This document shows, piece after piece, positions 35,732 through 53,843 of a DNA stretch of 64,000 bases. This DNA is from Oscarella lobularis (taxonomy: Eukaryota; Porifera; Homoscleromorpha; Homosclerophorida; Oscarellidae): the NCBI RefSeq assembly GCF_947507565.1, contig NC_089185.1, positions 2,790,001 through 2,854,000 on the forward strand, given 5' to 3'. Under the pieces are notes generated by a model. It was not told the origin of the DNA. It worked only from the letters and a program-made list of their open reading frames with translations, and did not search any database. Position numbers and translations under genes: made by a program. The stretch's first letter is position 1. Each line of letters opens with the position of its first letter.

Positions 35732-37614
35732 ATGACGCCGGTTTCATTCGCTGTTCTGGCCTTCGCTGTCCAGATTCTTTTCTCCGCCGCAACCGCCGCG
35801 CCAGAGAATTGCGCCACTGCCGCGACCGTATGCCAGCAGAACATCACGTGCAAACAAGCTTTTACGCAGCAGCGCAACGCTTGCAGAGAAGCGTACGCAA
35901 GCGGACTCTCGTCCCACTGTACGCCCCAATGCAATGCCTCGCGCGCCGAACTACTTCGATCCCATCCGGCTTTCGCCGACTGTGTGTGCACCGACTATTC
36001 GTGCTCGAATCAACAGCGAAACATCGCCAAAGCTTGCCGCGGTAAGGATTTGCATTCGCTACGCTTGTAGAAGGAAACCAACATGCATTAGCACATAAAA
36101 GGTGTAGGTTACAGAGACAAAGATCGATCTCGCTAAAGAGATTGAGGTGCAACACCTGCACGTGCGAGAACAAATCATCCACGATCGATCCTCGTTGAAA
36201 AATTCAGTAGGCCCAAGGGCGATAATAGGAATAAATAAATTAATTCGTCATGAAAGTTTATTAATATTAATTATTTAAAAATCGACTCGTTTCTTTTAGG
36301 TGTCACTCTTCCGGCATTATTTTGCAACGATCTCGTTGTGGACTGTCTTAATAACACCAACTGCAATAAGGCCTGGAGCAACTATTTATTTGCCTGCAGT
36401 GCTCTTATCAACGGACGAACAACAAGCTGCACAACGTCTTGCCAAAGTAGTCTGAATGCTCTGCTGATTCAACAGCCCAAGCTGCGAACGTGCTCGTGCG
36501 GCGGGGAAACAGAATGTACAGCGGCGCAGAACTATACTAGAAATTGTGAGTGACGCGAAAACGTAGTAAGACTATGGTGCATAACACTTCTATAGGCATA
36601 GGCTTTACGTGCGCCTCCGTTGGGCAGTACTGCTACAACGATCCAACGTGCCAACCGTATCTGAACGACTATACAAAAGACTGCGGGTCTCTCATCGAGG
36701 GAACTACGAGCACCTGTTCAGCTGCTTGCCGCGCCAGTCTGGACGCTCTAGCAACAGCAGAACCCTATTTCAGCGAGTTCTGCGATTGCCAATCGAACAG
36801 TCAACAGAGCTGCACAGACGAACAGAAAAGAGTCGCTACATGCTACGGTAATCAGAAGACTATTAATTATTATTATTATATTATTCAATAGGGGGTTGTG
36901 ATGCGGTTGGCGTTGCGAAGTGCAAGTCTGATCCCATGTGCACTGCCGCTCTCGATGACCACCTGAAATACTGCGACGCCGTTTTTCGGTCGGGTAAGGC
37001 CGCTGACTGCACGAAGAATTGTCGCACCAGTTTGGACAAGTTGTACGACGCGTTTCCCGACTTTGCCTTCTGCGCGTGCGGCACGGCCAAATGCACGTCG
37101 AATCAAACGAATTTCGAAAAAGGCTGTTTTGGTGAGAGAGAGAGAACGGTCAACTCTCGATTAGAATTCTTTTTTTGGGGGTTGGCAGGTGGCAAGCGTC
37201 TATGTTCGAAAATTTCCGCTGAGTGTTCTCACAATCAACAACAGTGTGACACCGACATTCAGAATTATTTGAATGCCTGTGCTAACGTCATCAAGACGGG
37301 ATTGAAGAGCGATTGCACGGATTCTTGCAAAAGTGCCTTGAAAGCGGCTTCGGATGCGACGCCGGCTTTGGAGACGTGCGTCTGCGCGTCGGTCGACGCG
37401 AATTGCACGCTATACCAGAAAAATTTCAACACGTCGGAATGTTATTACGGTAAAATGAAAAATATAAAATCTCACTTTTTTTTTGATGGTGTTGCTCTCC
37501 CCCCTCCCCCCAGCACCCACAGCATCCACAGCACCCCCAGCACCCGGTGGAGCAGAGAGAGTATCCTCTCTTGCCGTCACGTGGTTCGTTGCCGTTTTCT
37601 TTCTTGCCTACTAG
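35732..37614 (+). CDS. GFR-alpha/GAS1-like GPI-anchored protein, five repeats
   Basis: Six exons: 35732-36041, 36300-36545, 36596-36847, 36892-37131, 37189-37449 and 37514-37614, giving 469 residues. Seen: signal peptide (MTPVSFAVLAFAVQILFSAA). Then come five Cys-rich repeats, one per exon, all joined by phase-1 introns. Each has C..Y/N..C...L..C...(I/F)..G....C...C...L......C.C...C, as in ..TSCTTSCQSSLNALL. A short exon follows with PTASTAPPAPGG and a hydrophobic C-terminus (AVTWFVAVFFLAY) typical of a GPI signal. Known: this cysteine pattern is the GDNF-receptor-alpha/GAS1 domain. Vertebrate GFR-alpha proteins have three and GAS1 two. Inferred: a cell-surface co-receptor; no RET partner is implied. 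Confidence 0.8.
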
Positions 37615-37860
37615 ACTCTACTGAGTCGCCACGTGGAAGACTCATGCAGTTTGGCTCGCATGAACGCGCTCTTGGTGTTTGGTGTTTCTTTTTCTGTTTG
37701 CCAGCGAGTCTACGGTGTCTTGTTCAAATCGCACACGAATTAGAATTGTGACGTACGCTTCGACAAACGCGCGAGGAGTCGGTGAAGTTCCTTCGTTCGA
37801 TTTCTGACTCCGCATGAGCTAACGTTGCCCGTGGTCGACCGAAAACGAAGAAAGAGAAGG
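37615..37860. other. Intergenic, nothing recognised
   Basis: 3' flank of the GFR-alpha-like gene, up to the start of the inverted-repeat element. No open frame or repeat of note. Confidence 0.4.
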
Positions 37861-38370
37861 CAGTGGCTATTGTTACGACAGTCGTAACTGGACCTCTGAG
37901 GCTATTGTTACGACAGTCTAGCGCACTATAGAGTAGAGAGCTTATAAAGCGTTTTTTTCATGTACCTAACCCAACCCTAACCCTAAACCTTACTGGTATC
38001 TGTGGCGGCCCCGCTCCGGGCTTAACCGCCCCAATGAGCATAGGTCGCAGAGGGGGGCTTCGCCCCCCTGGAACCACCATGCTACGGGCGGTTAAGCCAC
38101 AGTCGCGGGTGATCGTATATCGCCGGTTAGGTACAGAAAGAAAAAGAAAAAAAAGAAAAAAAAAAGAGAACGCTTCGTGATTCGAACCCCGACCCGTCAC
38201 GTGCCCCGTGGTTTCTGCATTCGGTCCCCTCCCAGCACCCCCCCCCCCCTGCCCGTTGAGCTATCGCGTCATCCCTGGAAACGCAGCGTTATCGCAGGAC
38301 TTTATAATGCTAGACTGCAGCTATAGTGCGCTAGACTGGCGCTCAGAAACTGTCGTAACAATAGCCACTG
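37861..38370. mobile_element. Short inverted-repeat (MITE-like) element
   Basis: Starts CAGTGGCTATTGTTACGAC (37861) and ends with its exact complement (38349-38370); the perfect terminal inverted repeat is 22 bp. A second copy of the GCTATTGTTACGACAGT core lies at about 37902, and both ends share CTAGCGCACTATAG-type sequence further in. No transposase frame fits in 510 bp. Target duplication is not clear; both flanks contain GAAAGAGAA. Inside are CCCTAACCCTAA-like units (37972-37988), a hairpin (CTTAACCGCCCC ... GGGCGGTTAAG) and a tRNA-like unit. Known: non-autonomous DNA elements have this structure; superfamily not assigned. Confidence 0.7.
38176..38280 (-). mobile_element. tRNA-derived SINE-like unit inside the inverted-repeat element
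   Basis: On the minus strand TAGCTCAACGG (A-box) at about 38258-38268 and GGTTCGAATC (B-box) at about 38177-38187 have the form of an internal Pol III promoter, followed by long T-runs (38145-38165) that would end transcription. The A-B distance, about 70 bp, is longer than in a normal tRNA, and no full cloverleaf can be drawn, so it is tRNA-like rather than a tRNA gene. Confidence 0.55.
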
Positions 38371-38570
38371 CGGAAAGAGAAACCGAGGTTAGCGTACGCT
38401 AGACCACTTCCGGATGTTCTTATGCCTGAGGGACTTGTCCTACTGTAGCAGCTCGACGAAAGAGAAGAAAACCCCCGGCCAGGGGCCTCCGCACAGTGAA
38501 GCCATTATATTTAATTAATTAGACAAAAAGCAAAAAGAAATAAAAACTCTGCGTCACGACACTACACATT

Positions 38571-42202
<3,632 letters not shown>

Positions 42203-42418
42203 GTTTTTCGCCCCCGTCGACCTCGTCTTCGTTTCGCGCTATTGCCGATGGGAGAAGTCGTCTCGTTCGCTCGTTTTTCTATAACTGTCGCAGAACCGCT
42301 TCTGCAGGACGCCAATCGATCGCGATGGGCAGCGAACGCGAGAGTTAATTAATGCCCGTTAATCATACGATGACGTCTTTCCCTTCGGGCCCACGTGGCT
42401 AGACAGCCGGGCGTGAAT

Positions 42419-45400
42419 CTAGCAAACTATGCTCGCAGGCTTAGCCATGGAAATATTCAAATCAGTCAACGTCAGCGTATTCGTAGACGAACTGTACGCC
42501 ATTTGACTCGAACTGAGATCCTTTCCGTTGACAGAAACCGATTTAGGCGCCGTCGAAAGGCCGAGAAAGACGACCGTATTCAAAGGCGGACTCGACGCCG
42601 TCACGTACTATCAAAACAGAACACAACATAAATATTAGGTTAAGAAACGAGGCAGGTGGGCCTTACGCTTCCTTGGGGTTGAGCGGTCAACGTCATTCTC
42701 CCAGATGCCGTCGAAGTGACGTACGTAACAAGTGTCGAGCTGCGAACACCTTTAGAATAAAGATAGACGCGCATCGCGAAGTTGTTTACTTTGACATGTC
42801 GAGGGAAATTCCATCGTCGAGATATATACTTCCGTTCGACGCTCCGCCGTTGTCAAGGGCAACGAGAAGTCGATAGGGATTGAGACGAGAAGCGGTCGTC
42901 GTCATTTCCGGTTCTTGCATAGGAATGGTGACTCCGCCTCGAACGTGCACCTATTGTATAAAAATAAAATATGTATACGTACATAGACAATTTAGTGTCT
43001 CTACCTGAATCTGATCCATAGGGGTGCTGAGCTCCATCGTTTCGCCTCCTGATTCGGATACCGTAGCGTTCGTGAAAAAGTCGTACCACCGTCCTTGAGG
43101 AAAATACGCCTGGACCGAAGTAGACCCTTCATAAACGCAGATATACATAGTATTAGTCTCTTTTTACGGTGTAACTACCTTGATTGAGAACTGGACTAAT
43201 GAGCAATCCACTTCCTACCATGAACTGTTTATCGATACCGTACGTTTTGGAGTCGTTGGGAAATTCAAAAAACAGTGGGCGAGTCACTGTAGCGGCTGGC
43301 GGTGCCGTCGCCACGACGGGTCGATGAGCGTAATAGAAGAGGGTGTAATAGTACGGCAGGAGGCTGTATCGAACGCTAAGAATGTCGCGACTGATGGCAA
43401 TGACGCTCGGCCACAGATACGGCTCCTGATCGGGATCGTGAATATCGTCGTGATTGCGCGAGAAGGGATAGAACGCGCCCAGTTGCATCCAACGACCGCA
43501 CAGCTCCTCGTTTGTATCACCTATAGGAGAAACGACGATATATGAAGAATCTATGTGTGTACTCCACCGACCAATAAAACCACATATGTCTGATCCGACA
43601 AGTGGAATTCCAAACATTTGAAAGTTGAGCATTCCCGGTATGCTGTAATACAAGTCGTCAAACGTAGCGTGGTTATCTCCTAAGGAACACGTGTAAAAAT
43701 GGAGTTCCTTCATCCAGTACTATCTACACTTATTTACCTGACCAATGAGCCGTGTGACGACCCGAGCCGGGAAATGTCGATCGGCTCAACACAAAGGATC
43801 GCTTTCCCGTCAAATTTCTCAACGCGTAATCGGTTGCCATGGCTTCCATCAAACCTAGTATAAAATCAATAAATACTTGATACAGCCACGCGCCACATAT
43901 TATTTAAATTACCAAATAAATTGTGAACGTTGTACTCCACTACGCCGCCGTAGTGAGTCGCGTCTTGATCCAACGTCTTTGTATTCAACGGAGCGTGACC
44001 TCCCTGATTGTTGATCCCATAGGGAGGATCAGTGGGATTAAATCCTATTCGTTCGCTTCGTCTCTTCTTAACTATGAAAAAAGATTAATGGATAGAGTTT
44101 TATTTATTAAACGATTTCTGACGGGTGTTGTCGACGCCGCTCGACGTGCATTCGCCGTTGCAAAAATTGCTGATTTCGTTCATATCGATCCAGAGTCCGT
44201 CGACCGAGACGAGTTTCATTAGGGAGGCAATCTGAGAAGAGAGAAGACTGTTTTTGGCACATCTATTAGCACCCAATAAAAGAAGTACTTGATCTTGCCA
44301 GTATTTAAAACTGCCTGCAATAGACAAATAAAAATGATTATATGTCATCCTGATCTTAGACGTAAAGCCTTACCTGGATTAAAAAAATCGGGGAAGGCCG
44401 TGTTTCCTGGCCAGACCTTTCCAATAAAAATTTGACCATTTTTATCCTAAAACAGACTAAATATTTAGAATCGAAATAAACACTGGAATCTATTTTGCCT
44501 TGATAAAAACTCCTGCCTGAACGCCGTCGTCGTACGCCTTGTATCCTTTCTCGTTCTTGATTCCGGGATCAACGATCACAACTTAGATGGACAAAGATCC
44601 AAATCAAAATTCAATTTATTCGAGAGTAGTACCATAGTGCTGCCCATTCTTGTGCAGCTGATCGACGAATTGGCTTAACTCGGATTGAGGATAATTGTTG
44701 GGATCCAAAGTGAAATCTTTATACTAGGGAAACGCACAAAAGGCGAGGCTCTTTGAAGAAACACGTAGGACTGTATTGACTTACGCCATCCATGTAATCA
44801 ATATCGTTCCATATTGTATCAAGAGGAATCTATTTGCATCTCCATAACAAAGTTCTCTATAATAAATAAATAGCTGACCTTATCCTCGGCGTATTTGGCT
44901 ACAACGGTTTGCAAAGCTTGGACGTTCTTAAAGCCATAGCGACTCTGATGAAATCCAAGAGCCCAATATCTAAAACGGTATATAAATATTAGAAACGAAA
45001 ATAATTCAGTTTGTTACGGAGGCATGTGAGGTCTTCCAATCACTTCCTGATATTGCTGTATGACAGCTTCAGGCTCAGGTCCAAGAAAGAAATAAAAATC
45101 AAAAACACCTAGATAGATAGATAGATAGATAGATCTTGTGACGTCTATTCACATCTTATAATTAATTGTACCTCCAATGACTTTATACGTCAGCAAATCG
45201 TTGTCGACCGACACGTCCATACCGTTGCTATTACACAAGAATACGCCGTGCGCCATAGCAGAAGAGCGAAGATCCAGATAAAAGGGATGCGACCCATCTA
45301 GAAAAACGAAGAGTCAAACATCAGACACACAGGTTAAGACATATATCATACATAGATTGAGATTTTCAGGCGTTGCAGTGTCAAAGTTCCACAACGTATA

Positions 45401-46476
45401 CGTCTGACCTCTACAAGAGAAAGAAGAGAGTCAACAACATGCGAGGAACAAAGACGTTTGACGTCACTTATTCAGTCTCAAAGGACAAACGTGTTCGCCT
45501 AGACCGTAGATGTTTGCATCCGAAGGAAGAGAGGTGCTAATCTCCAAGTACTGATCTTCGAATATAACTAAAAGAGAAGATCGACTATTTAGAAACGAGA
45601 CCTCGAACTTAATTAATTATACGGGAGTTGAATGAGCCGGACGTATTGAAAACGGTTTCGTTGTTCGATGATCTCACAATGGCAAACCAAAACGGTTCGC
45701 CGACCGATGCCGTCGAAACGGTGTATTGAGTGGAGGCGGGAGCGGCCGTTGGCGTTTCGGGCGACGGGACGAATCTAAAGGAGAACTCTCAAAATATGAC
45801 GTCAAAAATATATGATTTTCACTGAGTCGGTATTTCCCATCTTTTGTTGTTAGAATCGACGATTTTGACGTGAAGTCGGTCGCTCGTCTCCATGTCGATG
45901 GAAACGGTGAGAGGCGTGATGGGAGGACCGAATGGCCCGGAGCCTGAAGAGCCAATAGGCATAGAGAGCTTTTCAGAATCTAAGTACTCTATACTGGTGT
46001 CATTCATGTCGAGAGACATCTAATAAAGAAATATTTAAACAACAATAATAATAATAAATTAGATATTGTCTGGTCACCTGAAGTCCTGTGGTCGTCTTTT
46101 GAATTGTTTTGACTGTATAAGCGGTGGGACTCGGATTAGAATAAAAACACCACGGCGAATGATCCTAAGAAAAGAAATCAGATTGTAGACCTGGAGGCAC
46201 TTTGCTTTCATTTTCCTCGAGGGCGTGGCTTGGGTTCGGCACTTGGGGAGAAGCTCTTACCTGAGTTGGATGCCAGCAACATCCTTTTTTCTCGCACTCT
46301 GGCTCCTGTATGCCTAAATAGCCTAGAAAAAGCGAAAGAGAGACATCGCGATGCTGCGTCGGTTTAGAAAGTGGAACCTTACCGCAGTCTCTTCGAATTC
46401 CTTCTTCGTTGCACGTAATTCCGGCCGAAGGCGACAAGAGAAGGGCGAAAACGGCGAGAAAAACGACGCTGCTCAT
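42419..46476 (-). CDS. Secreted/lysosomal GH31 alpha-glucosidase with trefoil domain, copy A
   Basis: Start at ATG 46476 with signal peptide [19 protein letters not shown]. Next comes a P-type trefoil ([11 protein letters not shown]...[15 protein letters not shown]), then the GH31 N-terminal beta-domain and the catalytic barrel. The barrel has the nucleophile motif [15 protein letters not shown] (near 44190), the acid/base region [19 protein letters not shown] (near 43640) and [13 protein letters not shown]. Distal beta-domains end in KPASIVC at 42419. Many exons, introns near 50-80 bp. Known: this is the lysosomal acid alpha-glucosidase / maltase-glucoamylase layout; it releases glucose from glycogen or maltose. 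One set of trefoil plus catalytic domain makes it GAA-like. Its start lies 138 bp from the divergent coiled-coil gene. An intron near 45110 has a short (TAGA)n run. Confidence 0.87.
45110..45134. repeat. (TAGA)n microsatellite, copy A
   Basis: About six TAGA units in a GH31 intron. The same site in copy B (51156-51204) has about twelve, showing expansion or contraction since duplication. Confidence 0.9.
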
Positions 46477-46614
46477 TCTGCTGTTGCGCAGGGAACCTCG
46501 TGACTTTGCAGGTGGGACTGGACCGACTGGACCATTTGCCCGAGCCGTATAATAAAAATAAGGCTCTGCGCAGATGCTTAGTGTCACGTGATCACACTTA
46601 GGCTACCTGCCGAC
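46477..46614. promoter_or_regulatory. Bidirectional promoter, GH31 A / coiled-coil A
   Basis: 138 bp between divergent start codons. It contains TCACGTGA (46584-46591), the type of site bound by MITF/TFE/USF bHLH-zip factors, and TATAATAAAA (46550-46560). TFE-type regulation would fit a lysosomal hydrolase; that is inference. The same elements occur at 52513-52637. Confidence 0.5.
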
Positions 46615-47640
46615 ATGCTGCTTCTTCGTCGATCCGCGATTTTCGCGACTTTTCGTCTATTTTTTTCATCGTACGCTATTGCGATGCGTTTCCTCCCGGC
46701 CTCTACGTCCAGGAGTGTGTCTCGAAGCTACCGTGTCGCGAGCCTGACGACCTTCGCCAGCAACGACGCGACGCGTCGGTGGCGACATCTCAAAGAACGT
46801 CTTCATTCGTGTGCAAACGCCGTCAGTCGTGAGCTGACCGAGAATCACGCGTTGACGGCATCGGAAAGAGAGGATCTTGCCGCTTGTCAGAAGCAAATTA
46901 TGGAATCCGCCGCGCAACCAGATGAAGAAATCGTACAAAAGCTCGAGGAACTCGTTCTTTCTTTATCGAGCGTCGTCATCCTCACGCTTTCGGGAATTCG
47001 AAGCTTGAGAGTCGACATCGCAGCGATGAAGGCGGATCATAAGAACGACATCGCAGCGATGAAGGCGGATCATAAGAACGACATCGCAGCGATGAAGGCG
47101 GATCATAAGAACGACATCGCAGCGATGAAGGCGGATCATGAGAAGCTGAAGGCGGATCATAAGAACGACATCGCAGCGCTGAAGGATGATATCGCTGAGG
47201 GACGGTCCATTGGGATGATCGGACAGTGCGCTTTTGAGTTAGAAAAAGCGATTCATGGCAGGCTGCGTCACACCACAGGCATTATGTTTCGACACATTAC
47301 GATTCCCAACCTTGAAAAGAACGAGAAAAAATTGTCAGATTTATTGAAGTTAGATTTTGGGAAGGCAAAGCTGGTGGCGCAGAATTGGCGAAAATTGAAG
47401 AAGGAGATTGGATGGCAAAGTGAAGACGCCGATCATGTGCTTGGAATAAAGGAGATTCTGATTGGATGGCAAAGTGAAGACGCCGATCATGTGCTTGGAA
47501 TAAAGGAGATGCGATTGCCAATCGCACATCCTTCTTTCACAATCCAAAGGGCAGAAGAAAGCCTACGATTCATCCCAAAGGAGAACGCCAAAGCTTCAAA
47601 AAGAGTCATAGAACTACTGAAAAAAATTGGAAGACTGTAG
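46615..47640 (+). CDS. Intronless coiled-coil protein, copy A
   Basis: Start chosen at ATG 46615; 341 residues. The frame also extends nine codons upstream from a GTG, which is not a likely start. Seen: a hydrophobic/basic N-terminus (MLLLRRSAIFATFRLFFSSY) that could be a membrane anchor or mitochondrial targeting segment, a helical region, then a coiled coil with four consecutive 11-residue repeats (DIAAMKADHKN). The conserved C-terminal part includes GMIGQCAFELEKAIHGRLRH and ends LLKKIGRL. A 54-bp direct duplication (GWQSEDADHVLGIKE twice) is special to this copy. No family recognised. It is divergent from the GH31 gene and convergent with the TOP2 3' end. Confidence 0.7.
   Translation: MLLLRRSAIFATFRLFFSSYAIAMRFLPASTSRSVSRSYRVASLTTFASNDATRRWRHLKERLHSCANAVSRELTENHALTASEREDLAACQKQIMESAAQPDEEIVQKLEELVLSLSSVVILTLSGIRSLRVDIAAMKADHKNDIAAMKADHKNDIAAMKADHKNDIAAMKADHEKLKADHKNDIAALKDDIAEGRSIGMIGQCAFELEKAIHGRLRHTTGIMFRHITIPNLEKNEKKLSDLLKLDFGKAKLVAQNWRKLKKEIGWQSEDADHVLGIKEILIGWQSEDADHVLGIKEMRLPIAHPSFTIQRAEESLRFIPKENAKASKRVIELLKKIGRL
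47016..47148 (+). repeat. 33-bp coding minisatellite
   Basis: Four tandem 33-bp units starting GACATCGCAGCGATGAAGG, each coding DIAAMKADHKN, plus partial units after them. Copy B has only shorter, diverged relatives here (53040-53145), so repeat number changed after the duplication. Confidence 0.9.
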
Positions 47641-47949
47641 AGTTTATTTATTGAATTGAATTGAGTTTTGCGTATTGATTTGAGTTAATTTCTTACAGTG
47701 ATCACTTGAGGGTACAGTAAGATCATCCAGGGCTTCACTAATTAAAATTTCGTTGATCTGCATTTTGTGATTCCAAAAGTGTATCTCTCTTCCACAAAGT
47801 TGACTCTTTCTGAGAAATCTTACCACTTTACCAACAGCCCGAGCATACCAACTCTGCTACAGGAGAACAAACGTAGTTTTAGTTTTTTAGAATGCCAACT
47901 GTGAACAAATACCACCGAGACAAAAAAACGAGCCCTACGGAACACTAGC

Positions 47950-48219
47950 TCAATCAAGGTCACTGCGCGGATCAAACGATTCGTCCAAATCCGCCTCATC
48001 CGAATCATCAGCGTCGTCGACGTCGTCATCTTCCGTCTGACTCTTATCATCGACTCTATCTCGACGACGAATTCTCTCCGCTAGAGGCAATACCTCGTCG
48101 TCGTCACTATCAGCAACGACCGCGCGCAGGGAGTTCAAGTTGGCCAGTTGAATTAGTCCGAGTAGATTGGTAGTGATGACGAGGAGCCCGACGCCGACGT
48201 TTCGGGTTCGAAACGACAT
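47950..48219 (-). CDS. Chimeric PDE3-TOP2 open frame at duplication junction
   Basis: 89 codons. The first 34 residues equal the start of PDE3 (MSFRTRNVGVGLLVITTNLL...LRAV) and the rest equals the acidic end of TOP2 (VADSDDDEVLPLAERIRR to DPRSDLD and its stop). The join lies at 48117-48120, a CGAC shared by both parents. The frame is kept on both sides. It has the complete PDE3 5' flank in front, so transcription is plausible. Whether a stable protein results is unknown. Confidence 0.75.
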   Translation of the reverse strand: MSFRTRNVGVGLLVITTNLLGLIQLANLNSLRAVVADSDDDEVLPLAERIRRRDRVDDKSQTEDDDVDDADDSDEADLDESFDPRSDLD

Positions 48220-48435
48220 GTTTTTCGCCCCCGTCGACCTCGTCTTCGTTTCGCGCTATTGCCGATGGGAGAAGTCGTCTCGTTCGCTCGTTTTTCTATA
48301 ACTGTCGCAGAACCGCTTCTGCACGACGCCAATCGATCGCGATGGGCAGCGAACGAGTGAGTTAATTAATGCCCGTTAATCATACGATGACGTCTTTCCC
48401 TTCGGGCCCACGTGGCTAGACAGCCGGGCGTGAAT

Positions 48436-52512
<4,077 letters not shown>

Positions 52513-52637
52513 TCTGCTGTTGCGCAGGGAACCGGTGGGACTGGACCGACTGGACCATTTGCCCGAGCCGTATAATAAAAATAAGGCACTGCGCAGATGC
52601 TTAGTGTCACGTGATCACACTTAGGCTACCTGCCGAC
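52513..52637. promoter_or_regulatory. Bidirectional promoter, GH31 B / coiled-coil B
   Basis: Matches 46477-46614 but 13 bp shorter; keeps TCACGTGA (52607-52614) and the TATAATAAAA stretch. Confidence 0.5.
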
Positions 52638-53534
52638 ATGCTGCTTCTTCGTCGATCCGCGATTTTCGCGACTTTTCGTCTATTTTTTTCATCGTACGCT
52701 ATTGCGATGCGTTTCCTCCCGGCCTCTACGTCCAGGAGTGTGTCTCGAAGCTACCGTGTCGCGAGCCTGACGACCTTCGCCAGCAACGACGACGCGACGC
52801 GTCGGTGGCGACATCTCAAAGAACGTCTTCATTCGTGTGCAAACGCCGTCAGTCGTGAGCTGACCGAGAATCACGCGTTGACGGCATCGGAAAGAGAGGA
52901 TCTTGCCGCTTGTCAGAAGCAAATTATGGAATCCGCCGCGCAACCAGATGAAGAAATCGTACAAAAGCTCGAGGAACTCGTTCTTTCTTTATCGAGCGTC
53001 GTCATCCTCACGCTTTCGGGAATTCGAAGCTTGAGAGTCGACATCGCGAAGCTGAATGCGGATCTTGAGAAGCTGAAGGCGGATCATAAGAACGACATCG
53101 CCGCGCTGAAGGATGACATCGCCGCGCTGAAGGATGATATCGCTGAGGATCGGTCCATTGGGATGATCGGACAGTGCGCTTTTGAGTTAGAAAAAGCGAT
53201 TCATGGCAGGCTGCGTCACACCACAGGCATTATGTTTCGACACATTACGATTCCCAACCTTGAAAAGAACGAGAAAAAATTGTCAGCATTATTGAAGTTA
53301 GATTTTGGGAAGGCAAAGCTGGTGGCGCAGAATTGGCAAAAATTGAAGAAGGAGATTGGATGGCAAAGTGAAGACGCCGATCATGTGCTTGGAATAAAGG
53401 AGATGCGATTGCCAATCGCACATCCTTCTTTCACAATCCAAAGGGCAGAAGAAAGCCTACGATTCATCCCAAAGGAGAACGCCAAAGCTTCAGAAAGAGT
53501 CATAGAACTACTGAAAAAAATTGGAAGACTGTAG
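52638..53534 (+). CDS. Intronless coiled-coil protein, copy B
   Basis: 298 residues from ATG 52638. Almost identical to copy A in the N-terminal third and the C-terminal GMIGQCAFELEK...KKIGRL part. The coiled coil is shorter and more varied (KLNADLEKLKADHKNDIAAL), without the four identical 11-residue units, and the 54-bp duplication is absent. This is probably closer to the ancestral form. Function unknown. Confidence 0.7.
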   Translation: MLLLRRSAIFATFRLFFSSYAIAMRFLPASTSRSVSRSYRVASLTTFASNDDATRRWRHLKERLHSCANAVSRELTENHALTASEREDLAACQKQIMESAAQPDEEIVQKLEELVLSLSSVVILTLSGIRSLRVDIAKLNADLEKLKADHKNDIAALKDDIAALKDDIAEDRSIGMIGQCAFELEKAIHGRLRHTTGIMFRHITIPNLEKNEKKLSALLKLDFGKAKLVAQNWQKLKKEIGWQSEDADHVLGIKEMRLPIAHPSFTIQRAEESLRFIPKENAKASERVIELLKKIGRL

Positions 53535-53843
53535 AGTTTATTTATTGAATTGAATTGAGTTTTGCGTATTGATTTGAGTTAATTTCTTACAGTGATCACT
53601 TGAGGGTACAGTAAGATCATCCAGGGCTTCACTAATTAAAATTTCGTTGATCTGCATTTTGTGATTCCAAAAGTGTATCTCTCTTCCACAAAGTTGACTC
53701 TTTCTGAGAAATCTTACCACTTTACCAACAGCCCGAGCATACCAACTCTGCTACAGGAGAACAAACGTAGTTTTAGTTTTTTAGAATGCCAACTGTGAAC
53801 AAATACCACCGAGACAAAAAAACGAGCCCTACGGAACACTAGC

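Noticed and set aside
37972-37990. Telomeric repeat / chromosome end
   Set aside because: Only about two CCCTAA units inside a small element; no array.
38176-38280. Functional tRNA gene
   Set aside because: A- and B-boxes are present but the spacing is too long and no cloverleaf forms.
47820-48050. Frame antisense to or overlapping the TOP2-derived tail
   Set aside because: A shadow of the acidic TOP2 sequence in another frame; the chimeric frame at 47950-48219 explains the region.
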